A DNA stretch of 64,000 nucleotides from Paratinospora sagittata (lineage: Eukaryota > Streptophyta > Magnoliopsida > Ranunculales > Menispermaceae), in NCBI GenBank assembly GCA_035771175.1, contig CM069603.1:29127308-29191307 (forward strand), read 5' to 3'. Under the pieces are notes generated by a model. That model worked only from the letters and a program-made list of their open reading frames with translations, had not been told where the DNA came from and did no database searches. Of the stretch, positions 35,492 through 47,400 are shown in pieces. Position 1 is the stretch's first letter. Each line of letters opens with the position of its first letter. Both the position numbers and the translations under genes were made by a program.

Positions 35492-38400
35492 CTACAGTCC
35501 AGTAATAAAACCGTGTAAAGTTGAGCGAGGAACCATCATATGCAGCGTTTATACACTTGAAATAGTCGGTCCATGATCAAAATTATAAATGTGCAACAAA
35601 TTATTATTTGAAATAAATTGCTTCACGTCTGTACAAATTATTAGAAGCAGACAGTAGTTGATAATTTATCAGCATTAACCATATGATTAATGTAACCAAC
35701 TATAGTCCATTACCATCTGTCATCTCTATAGCTTATTCTATGTTGAGATAGCTCAATTCGGTGACAATATAAGAGGCATCTAGAAGATCTTTCAACAACA
35801 AAAAAAAAAAAGTCCAGTGCACGAAGCTCCCACACAAGGTTCTCGGGAAGGACTTTAAGTCTGTTTTGAGACTAACTCGTGAACACCCAGTTACACAACA
35901 ACTCTTGCTGTTGCACCAAGACTCTCCTTCACAAGAAGACCTTTCTACACTTAAAATGAATATGTACAAATGGTGTACATACTGCTACATATTAGATTTA
36001 AACAACTACAGTTGAAGCAATGCTAATCCTGGAGACTAAAGGCAGACTCAATTAATGGCTCTAAATTGTTCAACAAGACAGTAACAACTGTTGCCTGCCT
36101 AACTTGTTCTGCAAGAACTCAGTTTATATATATATATATATATACATATAGGAAATCATAACTTGCTCGCTTGAGTCCCTTGGATCATCCTAGAGGCACG
36201 TGTATTGAGTGGCTCTAGGATCCAAGGGACTTGATCCAACGGACTTGGGTGTGCGAGTACACACCAGCTGAGTTTATGCTCAAGTCCCTGTAGCACCATA
36301 TATATATAATTTTCAAAAACAATTCAAAGACATTGCGTACTCTGGCTTCTTAAGCTTAACTAACCTTAGCATACTTAAATCTTTGATTGAAGCAGAATAT
36401 TTTAAATTTTAAATTATATATATTGAGCATGTAATATAGAAAAGAGATTGAGCTTGGCTAGGGTGGGTTGATTTCTCAACAAAGCCCAGGATCTTGGAAA
36501 CTTCATTCATAACCTAAGGAAAGAATGTCCATACTAGCTGGGAAAGTTCAGAAGCATGTCAGAACCAGCCATCATCAGTACCTTAGGTTTCAAATTGGCT
36601 TGTAGTGACTTGGAGATGATAGTAGCAATTTCTTCATCATAAACATTATCAAAGAGGCCATCAGTTGCAGTGACAATTACATCACCCTCATCCAAATATA
36701 TCTTGTAATCCTGTGACACAAGGTTAAAAAGGCAAAGAAATTAACATATATTTCAAGGCATCAAATATTCAAAACACTAGAAGGGAATATCGTTTGTATT
36801 TCTAAAGGAACAACTGACAAGTAGGTAGCTCCATTCAGCCACAGCAATGCTCCAAGGTAATGTTACCTCTAAGAGTTCTGAAGGATTATCCCCACTTTCA
36901 ATCTGTAGAGGGAAATTGAAATCGTGAAGCATTGACGAAGACCTTTTGAAAACACTTCCATTTCTTACTATGATGAATCCAGAGTCCCCAATATTTACCA
37001 CATGGAGAACCTGTCGGAAGTTCTGATGTTAGTTACACAAAGGTATGGAAAAAAAGCCTTAGATGAAGGATTTTTAAACAGGCAGCTTATCGTTTACTGC
37101 TCGGTGAACACCAAGTACGAGATGGTTTTCAACAAAATCATCTTAACCTAGTTAGCTGCTTGCTCGAGATGGTTTTCAACAAAACCATCTTAACCTAGTT
37201 AGCTGCTTGCTCTTTACAAATTTGTTAGCTAACAAACACGATTCTTAAAAATAATATGGGGAACAGCTGTCTGTAAAGTTGACATGAAGAAATCTTAAAA
37301 GAGTACATAGGGAATTGCGCAGCATCCAATATATCAACAAGATACTGGATAATACTTATTCAGACTCTCATTACTCAATAATAACATCATGGCTGCAAAA
37401 TTTATACCACATGACTTCATGAACTCCAACAAAAGAAACACAGAAATCCTACTCTGACGGTCTTCACAATTCCTAGCTAAATAAAACAAATGCCCAAAAT
37501 ATGAAGCAAACATTAATGATGTTAATTCTTTACATAACAGGAAGTTCAATCATGTACTACATGTTTGAAAAGTTGGTTACTTGAGAGTTAGAAGCTAAGG
37601 TTACTGGAAACGTGAGAATCATGATCAAGAGAAACAAAAAACATAAATATGAAAATAGGGTTTTAAGTTGTTGAAGAGCTGTTGGTATTTATAAAGTAAA
37701 AGTAAAAGTAAAATTGCATAACACTCCAATTTCAGCTATGAAATAATCAATTGACTAGCCAGCTATTGGTATTTATAACATGAAGCAAAAATTGCATGGT
37801 GCTCATCAATTTCAGTTATGATTTAATGAAATGACTTGCCACCAAACTAAGTAGTTTCGTAATTTAGTGAAGTATTTGAAAATCAGGTTGTAGGATGTTG
37901 AAAAATTTGTTGGAAAATCAGAATGAATCTAAGGTCGCATAGCACTCACAAATTTTTGCTGTGAATTGACTATCAGACTTGGTTATATATAGAGTAATAG
38001 ATCTTATAAATTAGGCTAAAGAGAAGAAGAAAGTCTGGGATCTTATGGAATTACTCAAGCTTCAGGAATTGCTCAACCAAATAATTAAAACTTCAATCAT
38101 TCATCCACATACATGACAGTCTTTTTCCAGTTACATAGGGTTGGATACATGAATCCGATTCCTTCACTTTATTCTATCAAGGCAAAACTCCTCAACTATA
38201 ATCCAAGTAGTCGAGCTTTCTTAATTATATCTATCCATGATATGTTGGGGCTTCCTTTTCCTCTTTCATCAACATTAATAGTTAATATGCCACTCTAGCT
38301 TTCTAGCAATTTAATGGTCTTTGTTGTATGTATCCAAATGATCTTAATTTGTTCTCTATCATTCTATTTCCAACTGGGGCTGCTCTTACCATTTGTCCAA

Positions 38401-41400
38401 CGTGTTCATTTCTAATATATATTTTAATGTTTTATCATAAGTCCATAATACCATTTCCCTTTTTGTAGCCGTCTATAATTTATTAATTTGTTCTTTATTG
38501 CCTAAGATTCTATTTAATAACGCATGGCTACCTTAATAGTTGCCCTACACAATTTTCCAACTCTACAACAGTGAAGAATAAAAACCTTAATTATCATGAA
38601 TCTAAGTAATAAGTATAAAAGAACTAATATACAGATTTACTAATAGTAATTTATTTGATTTTATTATATATAGAAAACTCTTGACTTTCTATAAATAGAA
38701 AGTTCATAATTAAAATACTTATTTGTTATATGCTTTCATATGGGATTTTGATTTTTCTGTACTGAAAACTGAAAAGCCTTGCTTTTATCATTTAACTTAT
38801 GAGTTCATTGTTTTAGTGCTAATTTAAGGGGATCTATAAAGCAACCTATCAGAGATACATATAAATATGCATTCCAAATGCCATGATGCTATAGGAAGAA
38901 TGATAACTGTTAGTGTTAGCATTACTGATATCAAATAGAAGACTGCCAATACCAACCTGACCGTCAAAGTAACCAACCAAAACTGTGGAAGACCCAGGAG
39001 AGTGTGCTTCTGCAGCACTTTGACTAAGAACCTGTTCTGGATCACTTGCTGGAATTGTTGGACATTCTGAAACATGCTTTGCACAGTTGTCCATCAGCTC
39101 CTGAGCGTACACTCCTGCATTAATCCCTGGAAAGAAATTCTGATGAATTAGCTTTCATGGTCCACATCCACACATCATGAAAGAATCAATAATCTATCAT
39201 GAACTGTAGCTGACTATGAATCTTTGTTGATGATTGCTTCATATGCATTGTTGGGCCTTTGATAGGAATTGCTTTTAGAGGGAAAAGGGTTTTTGAAAGA
39301 AACAAAATAACATATTGTATTATTTCCAAGAATCAAGAATTCCTGTACAAAACAATTACACCTCTCAATTACAAAACAATCAATGAATGCGCCCTCTTCC
39401 TCTATTTAAGCAAAAACAATTACTCACTACAAGTTAACGCACGCACTCCTTAACTTATCACGTGACTTGTTTTGAATGATTTACTTCTTCCTACGCACAT
39501 ACACTTGTCGTGGCCTACACTTGTGAAGGGTTGTCGAAGTAAGGATAAGTGGGCATACTAAGTCAATCTGTCCACAACCACCAAAATCGAATCATAGCCC
39601 TCTGATTTAGGAAAACCTTCGATGAAATCCATCGTTGCATCCTCCCAAATCCTTTCCGGAATAGGTAATGGCTGCAGCTACACTACAAGAAATTGGAGAA
39701 TTAACTACAAAGTTTTGTAGCAACTTGTGGTTAAAGTTTTGTAGTAAAATGTTCACTTGTGGTGATATATATTAACTTGTTGCCAAAAGTTTGCAGTCAA
39801 TTCTTTGGTTTCTTGTAGTGCTATTGTCTTAAAAAGCGTTTGAGGCGCCTCGAGGTGAGGCTCAAAAAAAGCCCTGAGGTTTAAGCCTCAATGTCATACT
39901 GTGAGGCGTAATTACGCCTCACAGTGTTAAGGGGCAGCCTCGAGGCGCAATCAAATTTTCCATGTAAAAACTTAATTTTTTTCCTGAAAAAATTTCAAAA
40001 TAAATTTATATTTATGGTTTTTATATTATTATAATTTATAACCAATCATATTAGTTGTTAAGAATTAATTCTCTTTCATTTTAAATAAACTAAAGCATGT
40101 ACTCTTCTAAATGAACCAAGGCCATCTTTGAAAAGGCCCCCTTCTAATGATATACCTTTGTATTTGTTGACAATAGTACAAATACTAATCTAACAATATA
40201 AAACTTTTGAGAAAGTTTTCTGATTGCAATTTGTATAAACTAATAAATTTGGAGAAATGGCAAAGACTTAATATTTTTACAATATATTTGCTAACTTTCT
40301 ACTTGTTCATACTTTTAATAGCTTAAAACTTAAAATATGGAAAGCTAAGCATAAGATTTGGGCTCATGTAGTTCTTAAAGGTGTTAATGACAATTAAGAT
40401 AATTAATATATTAAGAGAAATCACTCAAGTATTCTACACATAAATAAAGCTAGTTTACATTTTTGTTTATTTTGGTTGTTTTTTCTTTTATTATTGATAG
40501 TTGTAATTTTTAGATTTTTTTAAAATTTTTATTAGTTTTTTATGTATTTTCTTAAAGAATGTGAGCCTTATGCCTCATAGTGCCTCGAGGCTTACGCCTC
40601 GCCTCATAAACGCAAACCGCCTCAATTATGCCTCACACTTTTTTAAACCTTGGTTGTAGCAAACCTATCGGCGATAACGTCATAGTCTTGTTTTGTTGGC
40701 AAATCGCACTCCTCTAACAAATTTTTTAATGTCAAGCTTCATCCCACTCCAAAAAACGTCCCGAATGAGGTGCTTATACATCCGCAAAAACCCGGAATGA
40801 CCCCCCATGACACTAGCATGACCTTTTTGTAAGATAGAAGGAATCAATGAAGAAGACTTGGGAATCATTAAGCGACCTTTGTACATCACAAACCATGGTG
40901 CAGAGAGTACTTTGGAAAAGAATCAGGGTCAGCTGCTAAAGCCTGTCAAATGCGAGACAAGTGAGGGTCTGCTGCCACCTGTGACTGCACTAAAGAAGTA
41001 TCCACACTAAAGAAGTATCCAAACTCAAAGGAACAATGATTGTATGCAATTCTGCAGTTGGCGTAATCCAAGACAAACCATCTGCAGCCTTGTTGTCCAA
41101 CCCAGGCCGATATTGTATTTCAAAATAAAAGCCCAACAGCTTAGTAACCCACCGCTAATAAGCCTCATTGATGACCCGTTGATCTAATAAAAACTTCAAG
41201 CTCCTCTGGTCTTTGTGTACAACGAAAATGGCGACCAAGAAAGTAATGCCGCCACTTTTGGATTGCAAGCACAATTGCCATTAACTCCCTCTCATAAACA
41301 GATTTGCGTTGTGCTGAAGATGAAAGAGCTTGGCTAAAATATGCAATTGGTCGTTGTCCTTGCATCAAGACTGCCCCCAGCCCATATCGTAAAGCATTCG

Positions 41401-44400
41401 TCTCCACAACAAACGACTTAGTGAAATCTGGAAGAGCCAACACCTGTACCGATGTCATAGAGCTAACTTCAATTTTTGGAAGGTGGCCTCCGCTTCTTCA
41501 TTCCAATTGAATGCATCTTTTTTAAGCTGCTGAGTAAGTGGCCATGAAAGAGCACCATACTCGGCGATAATACCCCGTCAAACCTAAGAAACCCCTTAAC
41601 TCTTTAAGAGACTTGGGAGTAGGCCAATCAAGCATGGCCGAAATTTTGCTGGGATCAACGACAACACCCTCTGCAGAGACACGATGACCCAAATATTCCA
41701 GTTGGGTACGCACAAATAAGCACTTCTTGGCATTCACATGCAACTGATGCTCGACTAAGATAGGAAACACACAATGCAAATGGTTGCAATGCTCTTCCAA
41801 ATCTGCATTATACACCAACATATCATAAAAAATAAAAATAAAAAAACCAATACAAACTTACGAAGATAAGGGCGGAATATCCGATTCATCAAAGATTGGA
41901 AAGTTGCCGGTGCATTAATAGCGCAAACGACATTACTAAAACTTCGTAATGACCCTCATGAGTTCAGAAACCTGTTTTAGGAATATCCTCACGACGAACC
42001 CGAATTTGGTGATAACCCGATTTGAGGTCCAGCTTTGAAAAAATAGTCGCCCCATATAGTTCGTCAAGCAACTCATCAATGATAGGAATGGAAAAGCGAC
42101 TGGGAATTGTTACTTTGTTCAAAGCTCGATAATCAATACAAAATCCCCAACTCCCATCCTTTTTCACAACCAATACCGGGCTAGAGAAAGGACTTGAGCC
42201 AGGTTGAATAATGTCGGCCTCCAACATCTCTTAGACGAGACGTTCAATTTCATTTTTCTGAATATGTGGGTAGCGGTAAGGGTGTACGTTCACTGGTGTT
42301 CCATCCAATGTCAATGGAATAGCATGATCAATGTCCCTTTCCGGTGGCAATGTCGTGATGGGGGCAAAAACCTGCTGGTGCTGGTCGAGAACACGCTGGA
42401 TTGAATCCGACACCTCCAATAGGGGTGTGCAAACCTCGGTTCGGTTTTTGGTAAAAACAGAAACCGAACCGAACTTAGTTCGGATTGGGTCTTCTGAAAC
42501 CGAAACCGAACCGAACTAATACTCGAACCGAACCGAATTTGTTCGGTTTGGGTTGATCGAGTTAGTTACGTCAATTTTACAGTTATAAATCTTATACTTA
42601 ACACTATTTTACCTTTTCAAAACACATTCAATCCTTTGAAAAATATAATATATAGTTCTATCATTACAATTAAAACACAAAATACATTATTACATTCAAT
42701 AATAGGAATACTAAAAGAGATTGACATGAAAAACTTCTACATGTTTTCCATTCAAAGCCCTTTTTAAGGCAATTTTTTTATGTACCTGAACATCCAATTC
42801 CAAATATCCAATAGTTAAACAGATAAAAATTAAAAGCAAGTTCAAAGGATATTTTAATCATGTTCCTACATATTTAAAGCTTAGGGTTATAAGAGAAATG
42901 ACAGTATTACCCTCAAGTTCGGTCGGTTCGGATTAAATTCTGTTTTTCAATGTCTAAACCGAAAACCAAACCGAACCGATCAGTTTTTTCATTCCTTAAA
43001 CCAAACACCGAACCGAACTTCACAAAAACCGAACCAAACCGAACCAATCACATCGGTTTGGTTCGGTTTTTCGGTTTGGTCGGTCTCGATGAACACCCTT
43101 AACCAACAACACATCCTCCTTTGTTGACACAGTAGTGTAAAGTTACTGCAACTCCACCCAAACGCCGTGCCCACATTGCTACAAAGCCTAAACCATCGCC
43201 TTTAGAGACACCCTGGTCCTACTGAGACTCGGATCACCTTTCAACATGACAGACGATTCCCCCACCCTGATTTTCATTGTTAACAACTTCCAATTAACCT
43301 TCATGTTACCAAGGGTGCCGAAAACGACATCAGTCCCTTTCAATTCAAGTGGAAGAAAATCTTGCACCACGGTGAGTCCTTGGATGGAGATACAAACACC
43401 ATGACAAATACCCTTTCCTTGCACTGATACCCCATTCCCCATTACAACCCCATAACTGGTAGTCTTTGTAGAAGGAATAGCAAGCCCCCGCATGATCTCT
43501 GAAGATAGAAAATTGTGGGTAACGCCACAATCAATCAAAATGACAGCCTCTATCGAACCAATCACCCACCATCTTTGTTAATTCCACAGGCTCTGCCTCC
43601 AAATGACTAGGAAAAACCCCTAGATCGCCATCATCGACTTCATCTTCATGGACCAACATTACCCTCAACTCTTTTTTATATCTGTGACCGATAGTGAACT
43701 TTTCATCACACCGAAAGCACATACCCTTTTCTCATATAGCCTGGAACTCGGATTCCGTCAAACATTGTGTCGGCACATCCCTTTGGATCACGGTCTGTCA
43801 ATCATTAATAGCCACCACTTTCGTTTGGAATGATTCCCCCTTATTTGGAAAAGAGGAAAACTTTTGGGTTTTCAGCCTTCCCAAGAAAGCCGACGAGAGC
43901 AAGATTGAATTGTGATCTTCCACCCTCTGTGCCATAAGCATTAACTACGATAACCCTCGAGGTTCCAACAAGCGGATCTCTGCCCTAATTTCTGGCAATA
44001 AGTCATTAATGAACGTGCTCTCAAGAACTTCCTAACAAACGTCGACCAACGGTGCTGCAAGGATCTCAAATGTGTGTCTATACTTTGCTACAGATCCCGT
44101 CTGTCTCACCGCTAAAAATTGCTCACATACTCCCGACTTGAGATGGTCGAAATCGGAGTAGTAGTTGATCTTTGAAATTGTACCGCCCTGTAAGTGATGA
44201 TCGAGATGCCATCCATTGAAACCGCGACATCCAAACTTAGTCCCGTAGCCGCGAGTTTCTCGCAATTTGTGAGATCGTGAATGGCGATATATCTCTCCAC
44301 ACAGTACAACCACCCATTTGGATTTTCATTGGTGAAGATTGACATCTCCAATCTCCTACGACCCTACCATTCCCCACGCAAGACTTCGTCTACTGCGGCC

Positions 44401-47400
44401 CTATCCCCACTGGTCGAGCCCCCTGTTAGAACCCATTTTTCTTTCTCCTCTTTTGAACGATGCCCTTGATCGCGATGTCTCGACAAAGGGGTATTACGAT
44501 CGGCCATCGCCCCATTGTCCCCCATCGATGGTCTCAGTGCGTTGGTTGGGTTAAAGGCTGCAATCGCCTTTTACATCTCCTCCAACAATTGTAGAACACG
44601 GGCCATGCTTTGGGTAAGATCCACCACAGATCGCTCCATTTTTGGCAATCATTGAAGCTTTGTCTCTCATCTCTTCCACCTTTTTATCCAAGAATTCAGC
44701 CGTTCCTTCATTTTTCTTTTGGGCTATCTAGATCGAGTCCTTTGATACAAAGATGATAGGAATCGATTTTGGAAGGAAAAGGGTTTTTGAAAGAAACGAA
44801 GTAACAAATTGTATTATTTCCAAGAATCAAGAACTTTTGTACAAAAGAATTACACCTCCCAATTACAAAACAATCAATGAATGTCGTCTTCCTCTCTTTT
44901 CCTCTATTTAAGCAAAAACAATTACTCACTACTAGCTGACAAACGCATTCCTTAACTATCATGTGATTTATTTTGAATGATTTACTTCTTCTTACGCACA
45001 TACACTTGTCGAATTGGTGGCTTATCAACCTTCACTTATTAGCTATAACTTTTAGGTTGAGTGGTTTCTAACATAGTTTCAGAGCATTGGTTTTGCAAGA
45101 GATCTTGGGTTCAAGTCTCATTACTAGCATTTGCATGTTCTCCATTTTCATAATTGGTATTTCTCTTATTCTATGTCTCTTTTGTCACTCCACGTGCAAG
45201 ATGGGGCTACACGTGAGAGGGAGTGTTGATGATTGCTTGATATGCATTGTTGGGCCTCCACTTATTAGCTACAGCTTTTAGGTTTAGTGGTTTCTAACAA
45301 TTTTCAATTTACTTCTAGCCTTCAATTGAAAAAAATAAAATGGAATTGCTTGCATTGAAATCTAACATCAGCCAACATGGAGTTGGTGCAGTTGGTAAAG
45401 AGGTGGCTTCGAAACCCAAAGGTTCAAGGTTCAACTCTTGTCACTGCCTCACCCTAGGGGGTGAGGGGGATTAATGGGTTAGGAATGGGCCTGCCTGATA
45501 CCTCCCCGAGAGTGTGGTATGGTGATGGAGTTGATTATACAACTAACTACTAACATTGTTTCTTCTCAAAAAAAAAAAAAAGTCTAACATCAGAACTTTA
45601 AGTGTGAGAAACCATGACTTAGCTATTGAGAAAAGTCATCTATAGTAAGAGGAGAATCGAGCAATGAAGCAGAAAAGGCAAGAGACCCACTAATTGTGGG
45701 TCTCTTGCCTTTTCTGTGGAAGTCATGACATTTTCTATCGTTAGGACTGAAGTTTCTGCTCAAGAGAGTTCTTCATTATTGAGGGATGGTTCTTGTTGTG
45801 CAAGAATTTTGCACATTCACAGATGTTCCATTGATCATAAGCATTAGAATTTATATTGGGAATCAGAAGACCACTAAATCAAGCATGTTGCACCCAAAAC
45901 GAGACAAGGGAAAGAACGAGCAGAATGCATGATAGTGGGGCTGGGGGCCACCCCTGGACATGGGCTAAGGAACCTTCGGCTCAGACCGAAGCAATTCCCC
46001 AAGAAGGAAAAAATACCCAAAAGCCCTTCAACTGCCGGCCGAGGGAACACAACCTCGACCACGACCAAGGGCACCCCCCTCGGCCACAATTGAGGATCCC
46101 TCGACCCGCAAGCGCTCACCCGACCATGACTTGGGGAAACCACTCGGCCAACGGCCGAGGGCCTTCCTCAGTTGATAACCGAGGCCTCCTCCCTCAGCCG
46201 TGTCTGAGAGCAACTTCCTCAGCCATTAGATGAGCACATCCACCCCCTCGGCCTCGACTCGAGACGAAATTCCTAAACCCGATCAAACCACAGGCAGATC
46301 CCAATGCACAAAATTGTCAATCAAGTCCTGATAAGGAAAAGGCGTAAATCACTCCCAATGATAGAGAACAACATTAAATGCGGGGAACTTTCCCCTCGAC
46401 TATAAAAAGGGACCTTATTTTACAGAAAAAAGTATGCTCTAAACCTCCAACTCTCTATATGTATCTTTTCTCTCTTACATAGACTAACTTAAGCATCGGA
46501 GTGTTTTAGGTGAAACCCCCCCGGGTGCCACCACCTTTTGCAGGTTGGGAGCGAGAAGATTGTTTGGAAGGTTCTCGGAAAAGGAGCAGGTTACTTTCTT
46601 ATATCAGTCAGTCGACTTTGTCACCCGCTTGTTGGGGGTGAGATTTTTGGTTGAAACATTTGACATCGTCTGTGGGGAGGACATATATTAGAGTTGTTCT
46701 ACAGAAAATGAATGACCAGAAGTTGCGCGCGAGACAGAGGAGATTGCAATACCAGAAGAACCAGGTCGATCGATCAAGGTAGGGAAGAACACCGAGTCTA
46801 CTTTCAAAAAGAGCTTCATACAGTTTTTCTTACCAAACCTGGACATGTTCGCTTGGTCACACAACGACATGCCAAGAATCCCACCAAAACTCGCATGTCA
46901 CAAGCTGAACATCGACCCGAGCCAACGCCCTATAAAACAAAAGCGAAGGCCTCTGAGCCAAGAAAGAGCTGAGGCATTGCGAGAAGAAGTGGATCGACTC
47001 TTAAACACTAACTTCATTAGAGAGATGTGGCTCGCAAACGTTGTATTGGTAAAAAAGTCAAACGGGAAGTGGCGAATCTGAACAAAGCATGCCCGAAGGA
47101 CAACTTCCCTTTACCCTGCATTGACCAGCTGATAAACTCAACGACAGGACACAAAATGCTAAGTTTTATGGAGGGAAATTTAAAGATTTTTACATAAGGT
47201 ATACCTTTTCTTGATTGCATTTTGCTATCAGCGCAGGTCAACCATCACCCAATACTTTGCTTACCAAAAATAAAGCAGAATATGAAAAATACATATAAAC
47301 TAAGGAAGTGTATAAGATGTACAAACTTAAGGAGTTATTCCCACCTTAATTTCACTATAACCTACTTGTTGTTAAGCTAGCAGAATTTTCTCCAAAGTTC

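Larger units (their letters stand above)
37011..38956 (-). other. PP2C intron between the SPGSST and GDSGF exons
   Basis: About 1.9 kb. Contains a recent 47-bp tandem duplication (37118-37211) and a LINE-tail remnant (38260-38590). The rest is unremarkable AT-rich intron. Confidence 0.8.
39260..45027 (-). mobile_element. Ty3/gypsy retrotransposon nested in the TRIM, itself carrying nested DNA transposons
   Basis: Minus-strand element with LTRs 45027-44754 (274 bp) and 39510-39260 (truncated). Order: gag, zinc knuckle, protease, RT, RNase H, integrase. Target duplication GCCTT (39255-39259) versus ACCTT (45028-45032), inside the left TRIM LTR. The integrase reading runs straight into the 3' LTR at 39510/39511, so the pol end, PPT and LTR start were lost in one deletion. 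Carries hAT-like elements at 42420-43101 and 39679-40652, the latter with a CACTA MITE. All coding parts are decayed. Confidence 0.88.
39225..45299 (+). mobile_element. TRIM (miniature LTR element), left LTR split by a Ty3/gypsy insertion
   Basis: Right LTR 45224-45299 (76 bp, TGTTGATGATTGC...TTTCTAACA). Left LTR is 39225-39259 plus 45033-45073, also 76 bp once the insertion and one target-site copy are removed. A PBS-like TAGTTTCAGAGC follows the left LTR at 45074-45085 and a purine tract GTGAGAGGGAG precedes the right LTR. The internal part is about 150 bp with no ORF. Flanks ATCTT (39220-39224) and ATTTT (45300-45304) fit a 5-bp duplication with one C-to-T change. About 302 bp without the insertion. 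Confidence 0.82.

Noticed and set aside
45372..45440. tRNA gene
   Set aside because: A-box and B-box-like words are present, but there is no cloverleaf and the unit ends in poly-A with target duplications, so it is a SINE.
45856..46233. 125-codon plus and 89-codon minus frames in the GC-rich stretch
   Set aside because: GC-rich U3 of the Tat-like LTR gives long frames by lack of stops; repeated words, no domain.
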